Assembly (NCBI RefSeq): GCF_014518315.1
Contig: NZ_JACVEL010000012.1
Location: forward strand, 1-64,000
Length of the DNA stretch: 64,000 nucleotides
Source: Taishania pollutisoli
Lineage (GTDB): Bacteria > Bacteroidota > Bacteroidia > Flavobacteriales_D > Crocinitomicaceae
Direction: 5' to 3'
Shown: positions 1 through 8,752 of the stretch, piece after piece
Layout: every line of letters begins with the position of its first letter
How positions within the stretch are numbered: position 1 is the first letter of the stretch
The notes under the pieces: model-generated
What the model was told of the DNA's origin: nothing
Databases searched by the model: none
Seen by the model: only the letters and a program-made list of their open reading frames with translations
Position numbers and translations under genes: made by a program

Positions 1-2
1 CA

Positions 3-725
3 ACTGCTGTTACCTACGCGGGAGGATGGAACGTAAGCTGTAACGGAGCAAGCGACGGAGCAATTGATCTGACTGTTGGTGGGGCAACTCCGGGATACAG
101 CTACACCTGGAGCAACGGAGCAGTTACAGAAGACATAAACAGTCTTCCAGCAGGAACATACTCGGTAAACATTACCGATGCGAACGGATGTACAAACACA
201 CAAACCATTACTCTCACAGAACCGCCTGTTTTGACAGCTTCAACGACTGCCGATACCTACGCGGGAGGATGGAACGTAAGCTGTAACGGAGCCAATGACG
301 GAGCAATTGATCTGACTGTTAGCGGGGGAACTCCGGGATACAGCTACATCTGGAGCAACGGAGCAGTTACAGAAGACATAAACAGTCTTCCAGCAGGAAC
401 ATACTCGGTACACATAACCGATGCGAACGGATGTACAAACACACAAACCATTACTCTCACAGAACCGCCTGTTTTGACAGCTTCAACAACTGCTGTTACC
501 TACGCGGGAGGATGGAACGTAAGCTGTAACGGAGCCAATGACGGAGCAATTGATCTGACTGTTGGTGGAGGAACCCCGGGATATAGCTATGTATGGAATA
601 ATGGGGCGACAACAGAAGATCTCAGCGGACTTACCGCAGGAACTTATTCTGTGACAATTACCGATGCAAACGGATGTCAACACTCGAATCAGATTTTTAT
701 CAATCAACCGGAAGAGCTAACTTCT
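3..725 (+). repeat. Tandem 243-bp repeat within SprB-type coding region
   Basis: The same sequence (ACCTACGCGGGAGGATGG) recurs at about 12, 255 and 498, giving a period of 243 bp or 81 codons. The copies are almost identical at the DNA level, apart from small swaps such as GTTACC/GATACC, whereas the following units are clearly diverged. This suggests recent duplication or gene conversion. The first copy is cut by the window edge. Confidence 0.9.
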
Positions 726-2003
726 GAACCTGAAATAACTTCAGATTACAATGGTTCAGATATTAGTTGTTTTGGTGCTTCTGATGGTTCCGCATCTTTG
801 AGTGTTAATGGTGGAACTCCTGGTTATACTTATATATGGATGAATTCTGATAATGAGGTGATTGGGAATTCACCTACAATCTCAGGCATCCCGTCCGGAG
901 TATATAACGTACTGACAATCGATGCGAATGGCTGTCAATCTTCAGCTTCTGTTACATTAAGTGACCCTGAATTCTTATTCACGGATATTAACACATTAAC
1001 AGATTATTATGGATTACCTGTAAGCTGTGAAAACAAAGAAGATGGAGTTATCGAAGTAGTTTTCGAAGGAGGAACACCAACTTACACAATCGCTTGGGAA
1101 AATCCTGCAAGTAATAGCGCCATTCTTTCAAACATAGGACCCGGAGAGTATACTGTTACAATTTACGATGCGAACGGATGTCAAATCAGTGACAATATTG
1201 TTTTAGAAGGTCATCCAATTCCTGAGTTTAGTCCTGCTCCTCCCGTGGAAGTTTGCATTGGAGATGAACTTATCCTGGATTGTATTACTGAACCAGGTAA
1301 TAATGTAATCTGGACATTTTCAAATGGATATACCGACAATTCTTGTTCCCCATCTCCGTTTACAGTTGATTTTGTTGGTTGTATTGATGCCAGTGTTAAA
1401 GTCACAAGTCCATTCGGTTGCACCAACACCTGGCTGTTAAGTGACTACATTTGTTCAAATCCGCTACCTGATGCGGATTTTACGACAACGCCATCAGATG
1501 TGACTTTCATCTCATCAACAGCTTACTTTGAAAATCTATCTACCGGGGCTGTTTCGTACGAATGGAACTTTGGCGATAACTCTCCCAACTCGTTCCAGGA
1601 GAATGTTCAACATACTTTCCCGGATGCCGGACCAGGACAATATACAATCACTTTAATTGCAACATCCGAATTTGGTTGTATCGATTCTATTTCTAAACCG
1701 ATCAGGGTGAAGGATGCATTGATTTTCTATGTTCCAAATACTTTTACCCCGGACGGAGATAATTTTAACAACACCTTTTTGCCTGTATTCTATTCAGGAT
1801 TTGACCCTTATGATTACACCCTGTTAATCTTTAACAGATGGGGAGAATGTATTTTTGAGTCGCATAATGTAGAAATAGGATGGGACGGGACATATAATGG
1901 AAAAATGGCACAGGACGGAACATATACATGGAATATTGAAGTACGAAATGTAGAAGATTCGAAACGTTTCCAACAAACAGGACATGTAAATTTGATCCGA
2001 TGA
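3..2003 (+). CDS. SprB-repeat surface adhesin, C-terminal part (5' end outside window)
   Basis: The reading frame is open from the window edge, so the gene begins upstream; 666 codons are visible. The first ~700 nt hold three nearly identical 81-residue SprB-type repeats (cores like CNGANDGAIDLTV, GGTPGYSY, AGTYSV, DANGC), followed by two or three diverged copies up to ~1210. A PKD-like domain (EWNFGD) lies around 1465-1700. The last ~95 residues (from FYVPNTFTPDGDNFNN, with FNRWGE and W-D-G-T-Y-N-G) match the gliding-motility-associated CHU_C / type B T9SS sorting domain. SprB-family proteins are large cell-surface adhesins exported by T9SS and moved by the gliding machinery. The adhesin role is inferred from family; a hairpin terminator follows directly. 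Confidence 0.88.
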   Translation, partial: TAVTYAGGWNVSCNGASDGAIDLTVGGATPGYSYTWSNGAVTEDINSLPAGTYSVNITDANGCTNTQTITLTEPPVLTASTTADTYAGGWNVSCNGANDGAIDLTVSGGTPGYSYIWSNGAVTEDINSLPAGTYSVHITDANGCTNTQTITLTEPPVLTASTTAVTYAGGWNVSCNGANDGAIDLTVGGGTPGYSYVWNNGATTEDLSGLTAGTYSVTITDANGCQHSNQIFINQPEELTSEPEITSDYNGSDISCFGASDGSASLSVNGGTPGYTYIWMNSDNEVIGNSPTISGIPSGVYNVLTIDANGCQSSASVTLSDPEFLFTDINTLTDYYGLPVSCENKEDGVIEVVFEGGTPTYTIAWENPASNSAILSNIGPGEYTVTIYDANGCQISDNIVLEGHPIPEFSPAPPVEVCIGDELILDCITEPGNNVIWTFSNGYTDNSCSPSPFTVDFVGCIDASVKVTSPFGCTNTWLLSDYICSNPLPDADFTTTPSDVTFISSTAYFENLSTGAVSYEWNFGDNSPNSFQENVQHTFPDAGPGQYTITLIATSEFGCIDSISKPIRVKDALIFYVPNTFTPDGDNFNNTFLPVFYSGFDPYDYTLLIFNRWGECIFESHNVEIGWDGTYNGKMAQDGTYTWNIEVRNVEDSKRFQQTGHVNLIR

Positions 2004-2031
2004 CATTGGTCGTTTCAGGAATAAACTGAAA

Positions 2032-2059
2032 AAAAACGTTCCTGTATGTGAACGTTTTT
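2032..2059 (+). terminator. Rho-independent terminator after SprB-type gene
   Basis: A perfect 10-bp stem (AAAAACGTTC / GAACGTTTTT) with an 8-nt loop lies 29 nt after the stop codon and ends in a T run. Confidence 0.85.
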
Positions 2060-2178
2060 CCCGAACAATTATGAAAAATATTCGCCCGATCCCACACCGG
2101 ATCCAGTTCCATTTATTACAAAAGAGAAACGCCTGCTTTCTTTTTTCTGTATATTCACCCCGTTTCTAACAAAAATCA

Positions 2179-3015
2179 ATGGAAAACCAATTCTATAAAG
2201 TCATGAATGCGCATTCAGATGAAAAATTGCTGGAGGTGTATAAAAACAGATCCGGGTATAAACCCGAAGCAGTAGAAGCCATGGAGCAAGTGCTTTCTGA
2301 AAGAAATCTGATGGAACATGCAGATCGCATCGTTGAGGCACAACAGGAAGAAGAAATCATTTCCAGGGAAGAATTGTACACCCGGTTTCAACGCTCAACA
2401 TTTGGGAAAGTGATTTCAGATGCAGCATTTGCGCAGGAACGTTTAAACAATTCAATCTACCTCCAACGCTACATTTCGCCCTTGCATGGCTATAATTGGG
2501 TGAATCATATTTTTATCGTTTTAGGGATCGTTGGTACTGTTCTGGCCCTAATCATTTTGGGAACGGGTGAATTTCATTCAACTGCAAATACCATTCTGAC
2601 ATTTTCAGTTGTTGCTGCACTCCTGTTACCTTTCGGAATTTGGAAGCTTTTCAAAAACAAAGCTCAACTGACGATCTTTAAGCGGGTAAACAGCGGTGTA
2701 CTTGTGATAGCCGGACCAAAAGACCAACACGAAATTCGATTTCCGCTTCGTTACGAATGTTATTGGGAATGGCACCACATTAAATCATCGTTGAAACAAG
2801 TAAAGTTGTCCATTTTCCTGTATGACGACAAACGCAATTCTTGTATAGAATTAAGAGAGTTTTTAGAAGTTCAGAAGTCCCCTCCCCCACACTGGGAACA
2901 ACTACCTGATCATTTTTCTCCGAAAACAGCTTCCTATTTTGCCTATCTGAATCATGGCCTTCAAAAACCATTTTTATACGAATTTGAAAAAATATTGAAG
3001 GGTCTGCATGAATGA
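2179..3015 (+). CDS. Hypothetical membrane protein, 278 aa
   Basis: I do not recognise a characterised family. The first ~60 residues are charged and predicted helical, with a motif (DEKLLEVY...YKPEAVEAMEQVLSERNL) like short N-terminal segments of other Bacteroidota membrane proteins. Two adjacent hydrophobic segments follow (about residues 108-130 and 137-155, around IFIVLGIVGTVLALIILG and FSVVAALLLPFGIW). A soluble C-terminal half of ~120 residues contains an aromatic YECYWEWHHIK stretch. The topology is probably two-pass with both ends on the same side. It is not obviously in an operon, with 175 nt before and 257 nt after it. Confidence 0.7.
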   Translation: MENQFYKVMNAHSDEKLLEVYKNRSGYKPEAVEAMEQVLSERNLMEHADRIVEAQQEEEIISREELYTRFQRSTFGKVISDAAFAQERLNNSIYLQRYISPLHGYNWVNHIFIVLGIVGTVLALIILGTGEFHSTANTILTFSVVAALLLPFGIWKLFKNKAQLTIFKRVNSGVLVIAGPKDQHEIRFPLRYECYWEWHHIKSSLKQVKLSIFLYDDKRNSCIELREFLEVQKSPPPHWEQLPDHFSPKTASYFAYLNHGLQKPFLYEFEKILKGLHE

Positions 3016-3272
3016 TTCATTTTTCTAACGAACTGACTCATCAGATTGCGCAAAATGGTTTCAATGTCAAAAAATCGGTTAGTTTAGTGATTCAATATAC
3101 TACTTGAAATGTTCTTCATCTAATATACAGAATTAAGTGAAAATGAAAATATAGAATAAAATCATTGACGACAATGACGAACCAAATCTTTGGAGTTACA
3201 TAAGGGGGGTGCTGACAAACAACGACTTCAAATCATAAACTGTAAGTTTAACATGTTTTCACACGAATAACG

Positions 3273-3641
3273 ATGAAAAAACTATCTTTATTATTAACGT
3301 CCCTGGTCATTGGCAATCGTTTATTAGCAGATCAACTGGACGGTTTAGCGTTTTTGGACACGTTGGTATACGTACTATTTGTTGGTATAATCAGTAGTTT
3401 GGTATTATTTCTCACGGCAATTTTTCGCTTTTCGAGAAAAGAATACAAGGTCAGCACACCATTGACTATTTCCGCTTCAATCGTACTGATGTGCGCGTTC
3501 ATTTCAATCAGAACATTAGGGTCAGGCATTGATCCCGGTTTTCTTACATTTTGTATCGGTATTGCAATCCTGGCAATCGTACTCATTATTCTTAATTACC
3601 GGGTAGGAATTAAACGGATCAAAGATCAACAAGATGAATGA
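3273..3641 (+). CDS. Small hypothetical membrane protein, 122 aa
   Basis: No family is recognised. The protein has a short N-terminal hydrophobic stretch (KKLSLLLTSLVIG) that could be a signal peptide. Three clear membrane helices follow, near residues 30-48 (VLFVGIISSLVLFLTAIF), 64-78 and 88-107 (GIAILAIVLIILNY). The tail is basic and polar (KRIKDQQDE). The composition is AT-rich, like the flanking non-coding DNA. The 257 nt upstream (3016-3272) hold no other gene that I can support. Confidence 0.55.
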   Translation: MKKLSLLLTSLVIGNRLLADQLDGLAFLDTLVYVLFVGIISSLVLFLTAIFRFSRKEYKVSTPLTISASIVLMCAFISIRTLGSGIDPGFLTFCIGIAILAIVLIILNYRVGIKRIKDQQDE

Positions 3642-3805
3642 AAACAACCTGATCAAGTAAAACAGTAATACGACACTCTTCAGGAAAAGGCAGGGAGATT
3701 TGGAAATAAGACGATTAAAACAGAACAATACTTTTGAAAAAACAGCACTTTCAACATTACTCCCGTTTTTTTAATTTTATCCTTCTAATCAGTTAACAAA
3801 CAGTT

Positions 3806-4279
3806 ATGAGCGATCAAATCATCCTTGCAAACAGATTCCGTGAAGTCATTTTAAACGGAACCTGGATTGCAAATACAAACTTTAAAAACGAGTTGGAAAC
3901 ACTGGACTGGGAAATTGCAACTGAAAAAGTGCATAATCTCAATACCATATCAATTCTGGCTCAGCATATCCATTATTACATAAATGGAATCAAACAGGTC
4001 TTTCTCGGTGGGAACTTAGAGATCAGGGATGCATATAGCTTTGATTTTCCGGACATCCATTCATCTGAACAATGGGAACATTTTCTTGGGAGATTCTGGT
4101 CTGATTCGGAAGAGTTTGCTATACTGATCGAACAAATGCCGGAAAAACAACTCAACGAAGATTTTGTTCTCGAAAAATACGGAACGTATCTGAGAAACAT
4201 TGAGGCGATGATTGAACACAGTTATTATCATTTAGGTCAGATTGTGCTAATAAAAAAAATCCTGAACAACCGATCGTAA
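3806..4279 (+). CDS. DinB/DUF1572-like four-helix protein
   Basis: The 157-aa sequence looks like a DinB-superfamily four-helix bundle. It has a long first helix (LANRFREVILNGTWIANTNFKNEL), an internal HIHYYINGIKQ and a C-terminal HSYYHLGQIVLIKK. These histidines sit where DinB/YfiT-type proteins place metal ligands. The biochemical role of this branch is unsettled; relatives include thiol transferases and damage-inducible proteins. It appears monocistronic. The DinB-like assignment rests on motif spacing, not a search. Confidence 0.65.
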   Translation: MSDQIILANRFREVILNGTWIANTNFKNELETLDWEIATEKVHNLNTISILAQHIHYYINGIKQVFLGGNLEIRDAYSFDFPDIHSSEQWEHFLGRFWSDSEEFAILIEQMPEKQLNEDFVLEKYGTYLRNIEAMIEHSYYHLGQIVLIKKILNNRS

Positions 4280-4411
4280 AATGCAGTCGCACCCTCCCCC
4301 GGAAGTATCCTAAATATCACTGATAATCTGAAATATACGGCATAAATCGTATTTCAAAAGTATAACTCAGGTAGTAATTTTGTTTCATTAATAACTAAAC
4401 AATTGAACATA

Positions 4412-5107
4412 ATGAAAAAACAATTACTATTATTTCTATCACTGATTGGTGGTTTAACCGTTCAGGCTCAAAATTACGATTTATTTGTACTTCAGGCAAT
4501 TACATGGGATGCACCAACATCTGGAGGCTACCTGAGAATCAGTCAGATGGCAGCATGTAATAACGGACCTGACAATGCAAATCAAGACTTTGATGTGAGT
4601 CTCATTTTGAAAGATGTAACGACTGAAACAATTTACATCATTGCAACCAAAACAGTGCAAAGTCCGGACATTCCACAGGGAAACTGTACGTTTGTCTATG
4701 ATCTGAACGGATACATCGCAGATGCGCTGCCAGCAGTTCCTCAAGGAACCTATGAATGGGGAGTATGGGTTGATTCCGGTGAAGAAATTACAGAATCGAA
4801 TGAAACAAATAACTTTCGTTACATCGGAACACTCAATTATCCGGCTTCATTAAGTATAAACCAACCGGATAATGAACCAGACGTCAAATTATACCCCAAC
4901 CCTGCAACTGATGTTGTAACTATTTCTGGCTTGCAAAACGGGGATTCCGTACATCTGTCTGATATCATGGGTAAAACGGTTTACACTGCTATTTCAAACG
5001 AACAATCCAATACCATTGATACACGTGATTTTCCAACAGGAATTTATTTGCTTCGTGTAGAAACAAATGGAACAACAAACACTAAAAAACTAATGATTAA
5101 CAAATAA
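4412..5107 (+). CDS. T9SS-sorted secreted protein with CARDB-like domain
   Basis: The start is placed at the ATG giving MKKQLLLFLSLIGGLTVQAQ, a clear signal peptide cleaved after AQA/Q; an in-frame TTG nine bases earlier is less likely. The mature part contains a single CARDB/adhesion-like beta domain, with the typical ITESNETNNFRYIGTL ending near residue 140. The C-terminal ~75 residues are a type A T9SS sorting domain (VKLYPNPATD, GIYLLRVETNGTTNTKKLMI). The protein is predicted to be secreted or attached to the cell surface. Its ligand is unknown. Confidence 0.85.
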   Translation: MKKQLLLFLSLIGGLTVQAQNYDLFVLQAITWDAPTSGGYLRISQMAACNNGPDNANQDFDVSLILKDVTTETIYIIATKTVQSPDIPQGNCTFVYDLNGYIADALPAVPQGTYEWGVWVDSGEEITESNETNNFRYIGTLNYPASLSINQPDNEPDVKLYPNPATDVVTISGLQNGDSVHLSDIMGKTVYTAISNEQSNTIDTRDFPTGIYLLRVETNGTTNTKKLMINK

Positions 5108-5130
5108 ATAAACAGTTTTATAAATTCCAG

Positions 5131-5155
5131 GGAGAGCAATTTAAACATGCTCTCC
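5131..5155 (+). terminator. Rho-independent terminator
   Basis: An 8-bp perfect stem (GGAGAGCA / TGCTCTCC) with a 9-nt loop is followed by TTTTCTTTTTT, 23 nt after the preceding stop. Confidence 0.85.
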
Positions 5156-5246
5156 TTTTCTTTTTTATTCAGTTTAAAAAAGTGAAATTTTATGCTTTTT
5201 TTGTATAATTGTAATGTGTTCGGAGTAATCTAACTGAAAAGAAAAT

Positions 5247-5915
5247 ATGTATAATCAAGCTGAGACAACGAAAAAAAATGATCGTACTTTTTCTACGGAT
5301 ACAAAGAAAAGTAACAACAAATATGCTTTTAGTTTTGTAGATAACCGACCTCAAACTGTCCTTCAACGAAAAATACAAAACACCATTCACAATAATTCCA
5401 AGCAGAAATATGGTTCTCTGAATAATCCGCCTATAACCATTATGCAATTAGCTGAAACAGATGAGATTTTTCGTACAGCAGCACCATCAGGAGTTAAAAA
5501 TGAAGCGAAAGAGATCTACTTGCTGGAAGGAAATGAAAAATATGGATTAAACCATTTAAAAAAACACTCCAAGGAATTAAGTACAGTTGCTTATAGAAGA
5601 GGATGGACAGGTAAAGTCGAGGATATCCTTCAAAAAGTGATTGAAAATAGTATGTATTCTGCATATAGTGAAATGGATGGAAATACTTGTCTTGTTTCAT
5701 TTCCTATCACATGTAGAAACAGAATTGTCATTCCTATTGCAGAAGATGGTAAAATTATTACCGCAATGGTAAAAGAGAATGATGATGGAAAAGGTAGAAA
5801 AATGTTTTGGAAACATGCACCTTCTGAAGTAAATTCAAGAGGTTGGGATATCGTCCATGGAAAAGTAAAAGGTAATCTGGAAGATGCCCCTTGGGATTTA
5901 TATTCCGGAAACTGA
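5247..5915 (+). CDS. Putative toxin/effector with eCIS-cargo-like N-terminal leader
   Basis: The protein has 222 residues and no signal peptide or T9SS tail. Residues ~28-45 read AFSFVDNRPQTVLQRKIQN. This closely resembles the (F)VDNRPEAVAQRKLQ segment found at the N-terminus of many Bacteroidota DUF4157 proteins linked to extracellular contractile injection systems. A second short PPITIMQL segment, of the kind seen in the same proteins, follows near residue 70. The C-terminal ~140 residues (YGLNHLKKHSKEL... then VEDILQKVIENS... and a VSFPITCRNRIVIPI strand pair) look like a compact alpha/beta nuclease-type toxin domain of the BECR kind; this is tentative. The gene is notably AT-rich and isolated between a terminator and a 240-nt non-coding gap. 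No eCIS structural gene lies in the window. Confidence 0.5.
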   Translation: MYNQAETTKKNDRTFSTDTKKSNNKYAFSFVDNRPQTVLQRKIQNTIHNNSKQKYGSLNNPPITIMQLAETDEIFRTAAPSGVKNEAKEIYLLEGNEKYGLNHLKKHSKELSTVAYRRGWTGKVEDILQKVIENSMYSAYSEMDGNTCLVSFPITCRNRIVIPIAEDGKIITAMVKENDDGKGRKMFWKHAPSEVNSRGWDIVHGKVKGNLEDAPWDLYSGN

Positions 5916-6154
5916 TAGATGAATATCTCTTGAACAACAAACAAAACTAAAAAGTTGATCAATCGTTTTTAGTTACGATTCTTTAATCCCATACAATTTA
6001 TTCCTGGCTCCCCTACCAACATATCCCGATTTTCTACTACATTTTTGTAAAAAGCTACCATCCGTACAATTGTTGTCAATCCTGTGAGAAAATAATAATG
6101 CAACACCTAATTTTGCGCGCTCACTAAAAAATATTCAAAAAACAACAATGATGT

Positions 6155-8620
6155 ATGAAAAAGATGAAATTACTTATCCTTCTGTTATTCGCACTTGCAC
6201 TGAACAGTAACCAACTACAGGCACAGATTCAGAACCTGACCTATAGCGGGTGCTCACTTTACAATTCAGGATCACCAAGCTACTACAATTACAACAAAGT
6301 ATTTAATTCCGTACAACTGGCAACACACGACGTACTACTAACTGTCAGCTACCTGGGTTGTAATCCTTATACAACCAATAGTGGTGGGATCAGATTGAGC
6401 GGAACAACCTTCGTTCAGCCGGATGTTCCGGTAGGAAACTGTAGCTATTTAACAACAACTTACACCATTCCAAAAGATGTGTTCAATCAAGCGGTAATAG
6501 ACGGTGGTGGTTCCATCAAATTTGAATTTTATATTCGCGATCGATGTTCCCCGGGAACAGGATGCTCATACTCTAACGATCCATGTATACAAATAGGAGC
6601 AGCCGTTGACTATTCATGTGTCCCGACATCCGGCACACATACGGTTACATCGTGCGGACCATACACCTGGATTGACGGACTGACGTACGAAACGAGCAAT
6701 AACACGGCAACACATACACTTGTCAATGCAGCAGGTTGTGACAGTACGGTCACTCTAAATTTAACGGTTGGTGATAACCTGGCTCCCGTAGCAGACACAC
6801 CAACGCTTCAGGATGTAACAACACAATGTTCGGTAACGTCGCTTAACGCTCCAACAGCAACAGATAATTGCACCGGAACAGTAACCGCAACACACAATGT
6901 AACATTGCCGATCGTAACACAGGGAACGACAGTCGTAACGTGGACATACAACGATGGAAACGGAAATATAGCAACGCAAACGCAAAATGTAATCATCGCA
7001 GACAACACAGCACCGGTTCCAACTGTGACAATGTTGCCGGATATTACTGATCCATGCTCTGTAACCACACTTACAGTACCTACTGCAACAGACAATTGTG
7101 CAGGAACAGTAGCTGCAACACACGATATAACACTCCCCATTACAACACAAGGAACAACAGTTGTAACCTGGACGTATGACGACGGAAACGGAAATACTGT
7201 CACACAAACACAACAAGTGACCATTGAAGACAACACCGCGCCCGTACCGACTTTGGCGGCACTGAACCCGGTCACTGCGCAATGCGAAGTAACAACACTT
7301 ACAGCTCCTACTGCAACAGACAACTGTGCAGGAACAGTAACTGCAACACACGATGTAACATTACCGATTGCAACGCAAGGAACAACAGTTGTAACCTGGA
7401 CATACGACGATGGAAACGGAAATACTGCCACACAAACACAACAAGTAATTATTACAGACAATACGGCTCCGGTTCCGGCGATAACAACCTTGCAACATGT
7501 GGCATCCACTTGTTCGGTAGCGACATTAACTGCTCCGACAGCAACGGACAACTGTGCGGGGACGATCAACGGAACGCCAAACGTAACCTTCCCGATCACA
7601 ACACCGGGAACAACGATTGTAATATGGACGTACAACGATGGAAACGGAAATACTGCCACACAAACACAACAAGTTATCATTGCTGACAATACAGCGCCTG
7701 TTGCTGATGTGACAACATTGAATCCGGTAACAGCAACATGTTCAATCGCTTCATTGATCCCTCCTACAGCAACGGACAACTGTGCAGGAACGATCAACGG
7801 AACGCCAAACGTAACCTTCCCGATCACACAGCAAGGAACATTTGTCATTACATGGACGTACAATGACGGAAACGGAAATACTTCCACACAGACACAAAGC
7901 ATCACCATTGATGATCAAACGGCACCAGTAGCGAATAACGCTATTCTTTCACCTGTAACTGCAAATTGTGAAGTGACTTCGCTTACTCCTCCGACTGCCA
8001 CAGACAATTGTACGGGAACAGTGACAGGAACACACGACGCTGTTCTTCCGATCACAACTTCCGGCACAACAGTGGTTACCTGGACTTATAACGATGGAAA
8101 CGGAAATACATCCACACAAACGCAACAAGTTATTGTCAATTCAGCAATCGAAAATGGCATTACACAAGTAGACGCCGTAACTTTACAAGCCGATGCAACA
8201 GGTACGGGATACACGTACAAGTGGATTGATTGTGCAAACGGGAATACGGTTATTTCGGGTGAAACAGGACGTACATTCAGCATCACAACAGCAGGAAGTT
8301 ATGCCTGTGAAATTTCAAACGGGATTTGTACGGTTACAACTGATTGCATCTCCAGCACGATGGGAATTGACGAAAACAACGTTGGAACAGAATTATTCGT
8401 TTACCCCAACCCGACCTCGGGAAGCGTAACGATTGATTTAGGAGAAGTTGTCAATCATGCGAATGTGACTATATACAATACACTTGGGCAATTAGTGGGA
8501 ACGGAATCCTTTGATGCCATCCGCGAAATCAGTGTTCTGTTAAAAGGTGAACCGGGAATGTACCTGGTTCACATTCAGACAGAAGGTCAATCAGCAATTG
8601 TGAATGTAATTAAAAAGTAA
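6155..8620 (+). CDS. T9SS-sorted repeat protein with six 76-aa HYR-like units
   Basis: A signal peptide (LLILLLFALALNSNQLQAQ) is followed by a ~190-residue N-terminal region ending in a Cys-containing motif (VTSCGPYTWIDG ... AAGCDSTVTLNLTV) common in Bacteroidota surface proteins. Residues 210-665 are six tandem 76-residue units, each with APV...C.V..L..PTATDNC.GT and VTWTYNDGNGN. They resemble HYR/Ig-like modules with a conserved Cys pair. A C-terminal type A T9SS domain (LFVYPNPTSGSVTIDLG ... GMYLVHIQT) ends the protein. The role is probably structural or adhesive; no enzymatic domain is visible. Confidence 0.88.
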   Translation: MKKMKLLILLLFALALNSNQLQAQIQNLTYSGCSLYNSGSPSYYNYNKVFNSVQLATHDVLLTVSYLGCNPYTTNSGGIRLSGTTFVQPDVPVGNCSYLTTTYTIPKDVFNQAVIDGGGSIKFEFYIRDRCSPGTGCSYSNDPCIQIGAAVDYSCVPTSGTHTVTSCGPYTWIDGLTYETSNNTATHTLVNAAGCDSTVTLNLTVGDNLAPVADTPTLQDVTTQCSVTSLNAPTATDNCTGTVTATHNVTLPIVTQGTTVVTWTYNDGNGNIATQTQNVIIADNTAPVPTVTMLPDITDPCSVTTLTVPTATDNCAGTVAATHDITLPITTQGTTVVTWTYDDGNGNTVTQTQQVTIEDNTAPVPTLAALNPVTAQCEVTTLTAPTATDNCAGTVTATHDVTLPIATQGTTVVTWTYDDGNGNTATQTQQVIITDNTAPVPAITTLQHVASTCSVATLTAPTATDNCAGTINGTPNVTFPITTPGTTIVIWTYNDGNGNTATQTQQVIIADNTAPVADVTTLNPVTATCSIASLIPPTATDNCAGTINGTPNVTFPITQQGTFVITWTYNDGNGNTSTQTQSITIDDQTAPVANNAILSPVTANCEVTSLTPPTATDNCTGTVTGTHDAVLPITTSGTTVVTWTYNDGNGNTSTQTQQVIVNSAIENGITQVDAVTLQADATGTGYTYKWIDCANGNTVISGETGRTFSITTAGSYACEISNGICTVTTDCISSTMGIDENNVGTELFVYPNPTSGSVTIDLGEVVNHANVTIYNTLGQLVGTESFDAIREISVLLKGEPGMYLVHIQTEGQSAIVNVIKK
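6782..8149 (+). repeat. Six tandem 228-bp repeats (76-aa HYR-like units)
   Basis: Unit starts fall at 6782, 7010, 7238, 7466, 7694 and 7922, each encoding APV... The units share long identical blocks such as ACNGATGGAAACGGAAATAC, but are more diverged than the SprB-type repeats at the window start. Confidence 0.85.
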
Positions 8621-8645
8621 ACTTCAAATAACTACTACATGACAG

Positions 8646-8673
8646 AATCCACCCGGTTTTCGGGTGGATTTTT
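8646..8673 (+). terminator. Rho-independent terminator
   Basis: A perfect 10-bp stem (AATCCACCCG / CGGGTGGATT) with a 5-nt loop is followed by a T run. Its position rules out starting the next gene at the in-frame ATG at 8639. Confidence 0.88.
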
Positions 8674-8696
8674 ATGTATGCAACACCTTAATTCGT

Positions 8697-8704
8697 TATC
8701 TTTG
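8697..8704 (+). promoter_or_regulatory. Candidate -7 box upstream of LytS-type kinase
   Basis: TATCTTTG matches the Bacteroidota -7 consensus TAnnTTTG. It lies between the upstream terminator and the kinase ATG at 8753. No convincing -33 element was found. Confidence 0.5.
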
Positions 8705-8752
8705 CACGCGTTTTCTCCCCTGCTAATATTGGTTTCAACACCTGAACAATTT

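Noticed and set aside
1831-2112. A 93-aa minus-strand frame over the end of the SprB-type gene
   Set aside because: It is antisense to the conserved CHU_C domain and runs through the terminator.
6808-7908. A 366-aa open frame on the minus strand
   Set aside because: It runs antisense through the six 228-bp repeats of the T9SS protein at 6155-8620. Its length comes from repeat periodicity and composition, and it has no own start signals or family similarity.
8639-8752. An upstream ATG extending the LytS-type kinase
   Set aside because: The extension runs through the terminator hairpin at 8646-8673 and before the promoter box at 8697; the ATG at 8753 gives a clean signal peptide.
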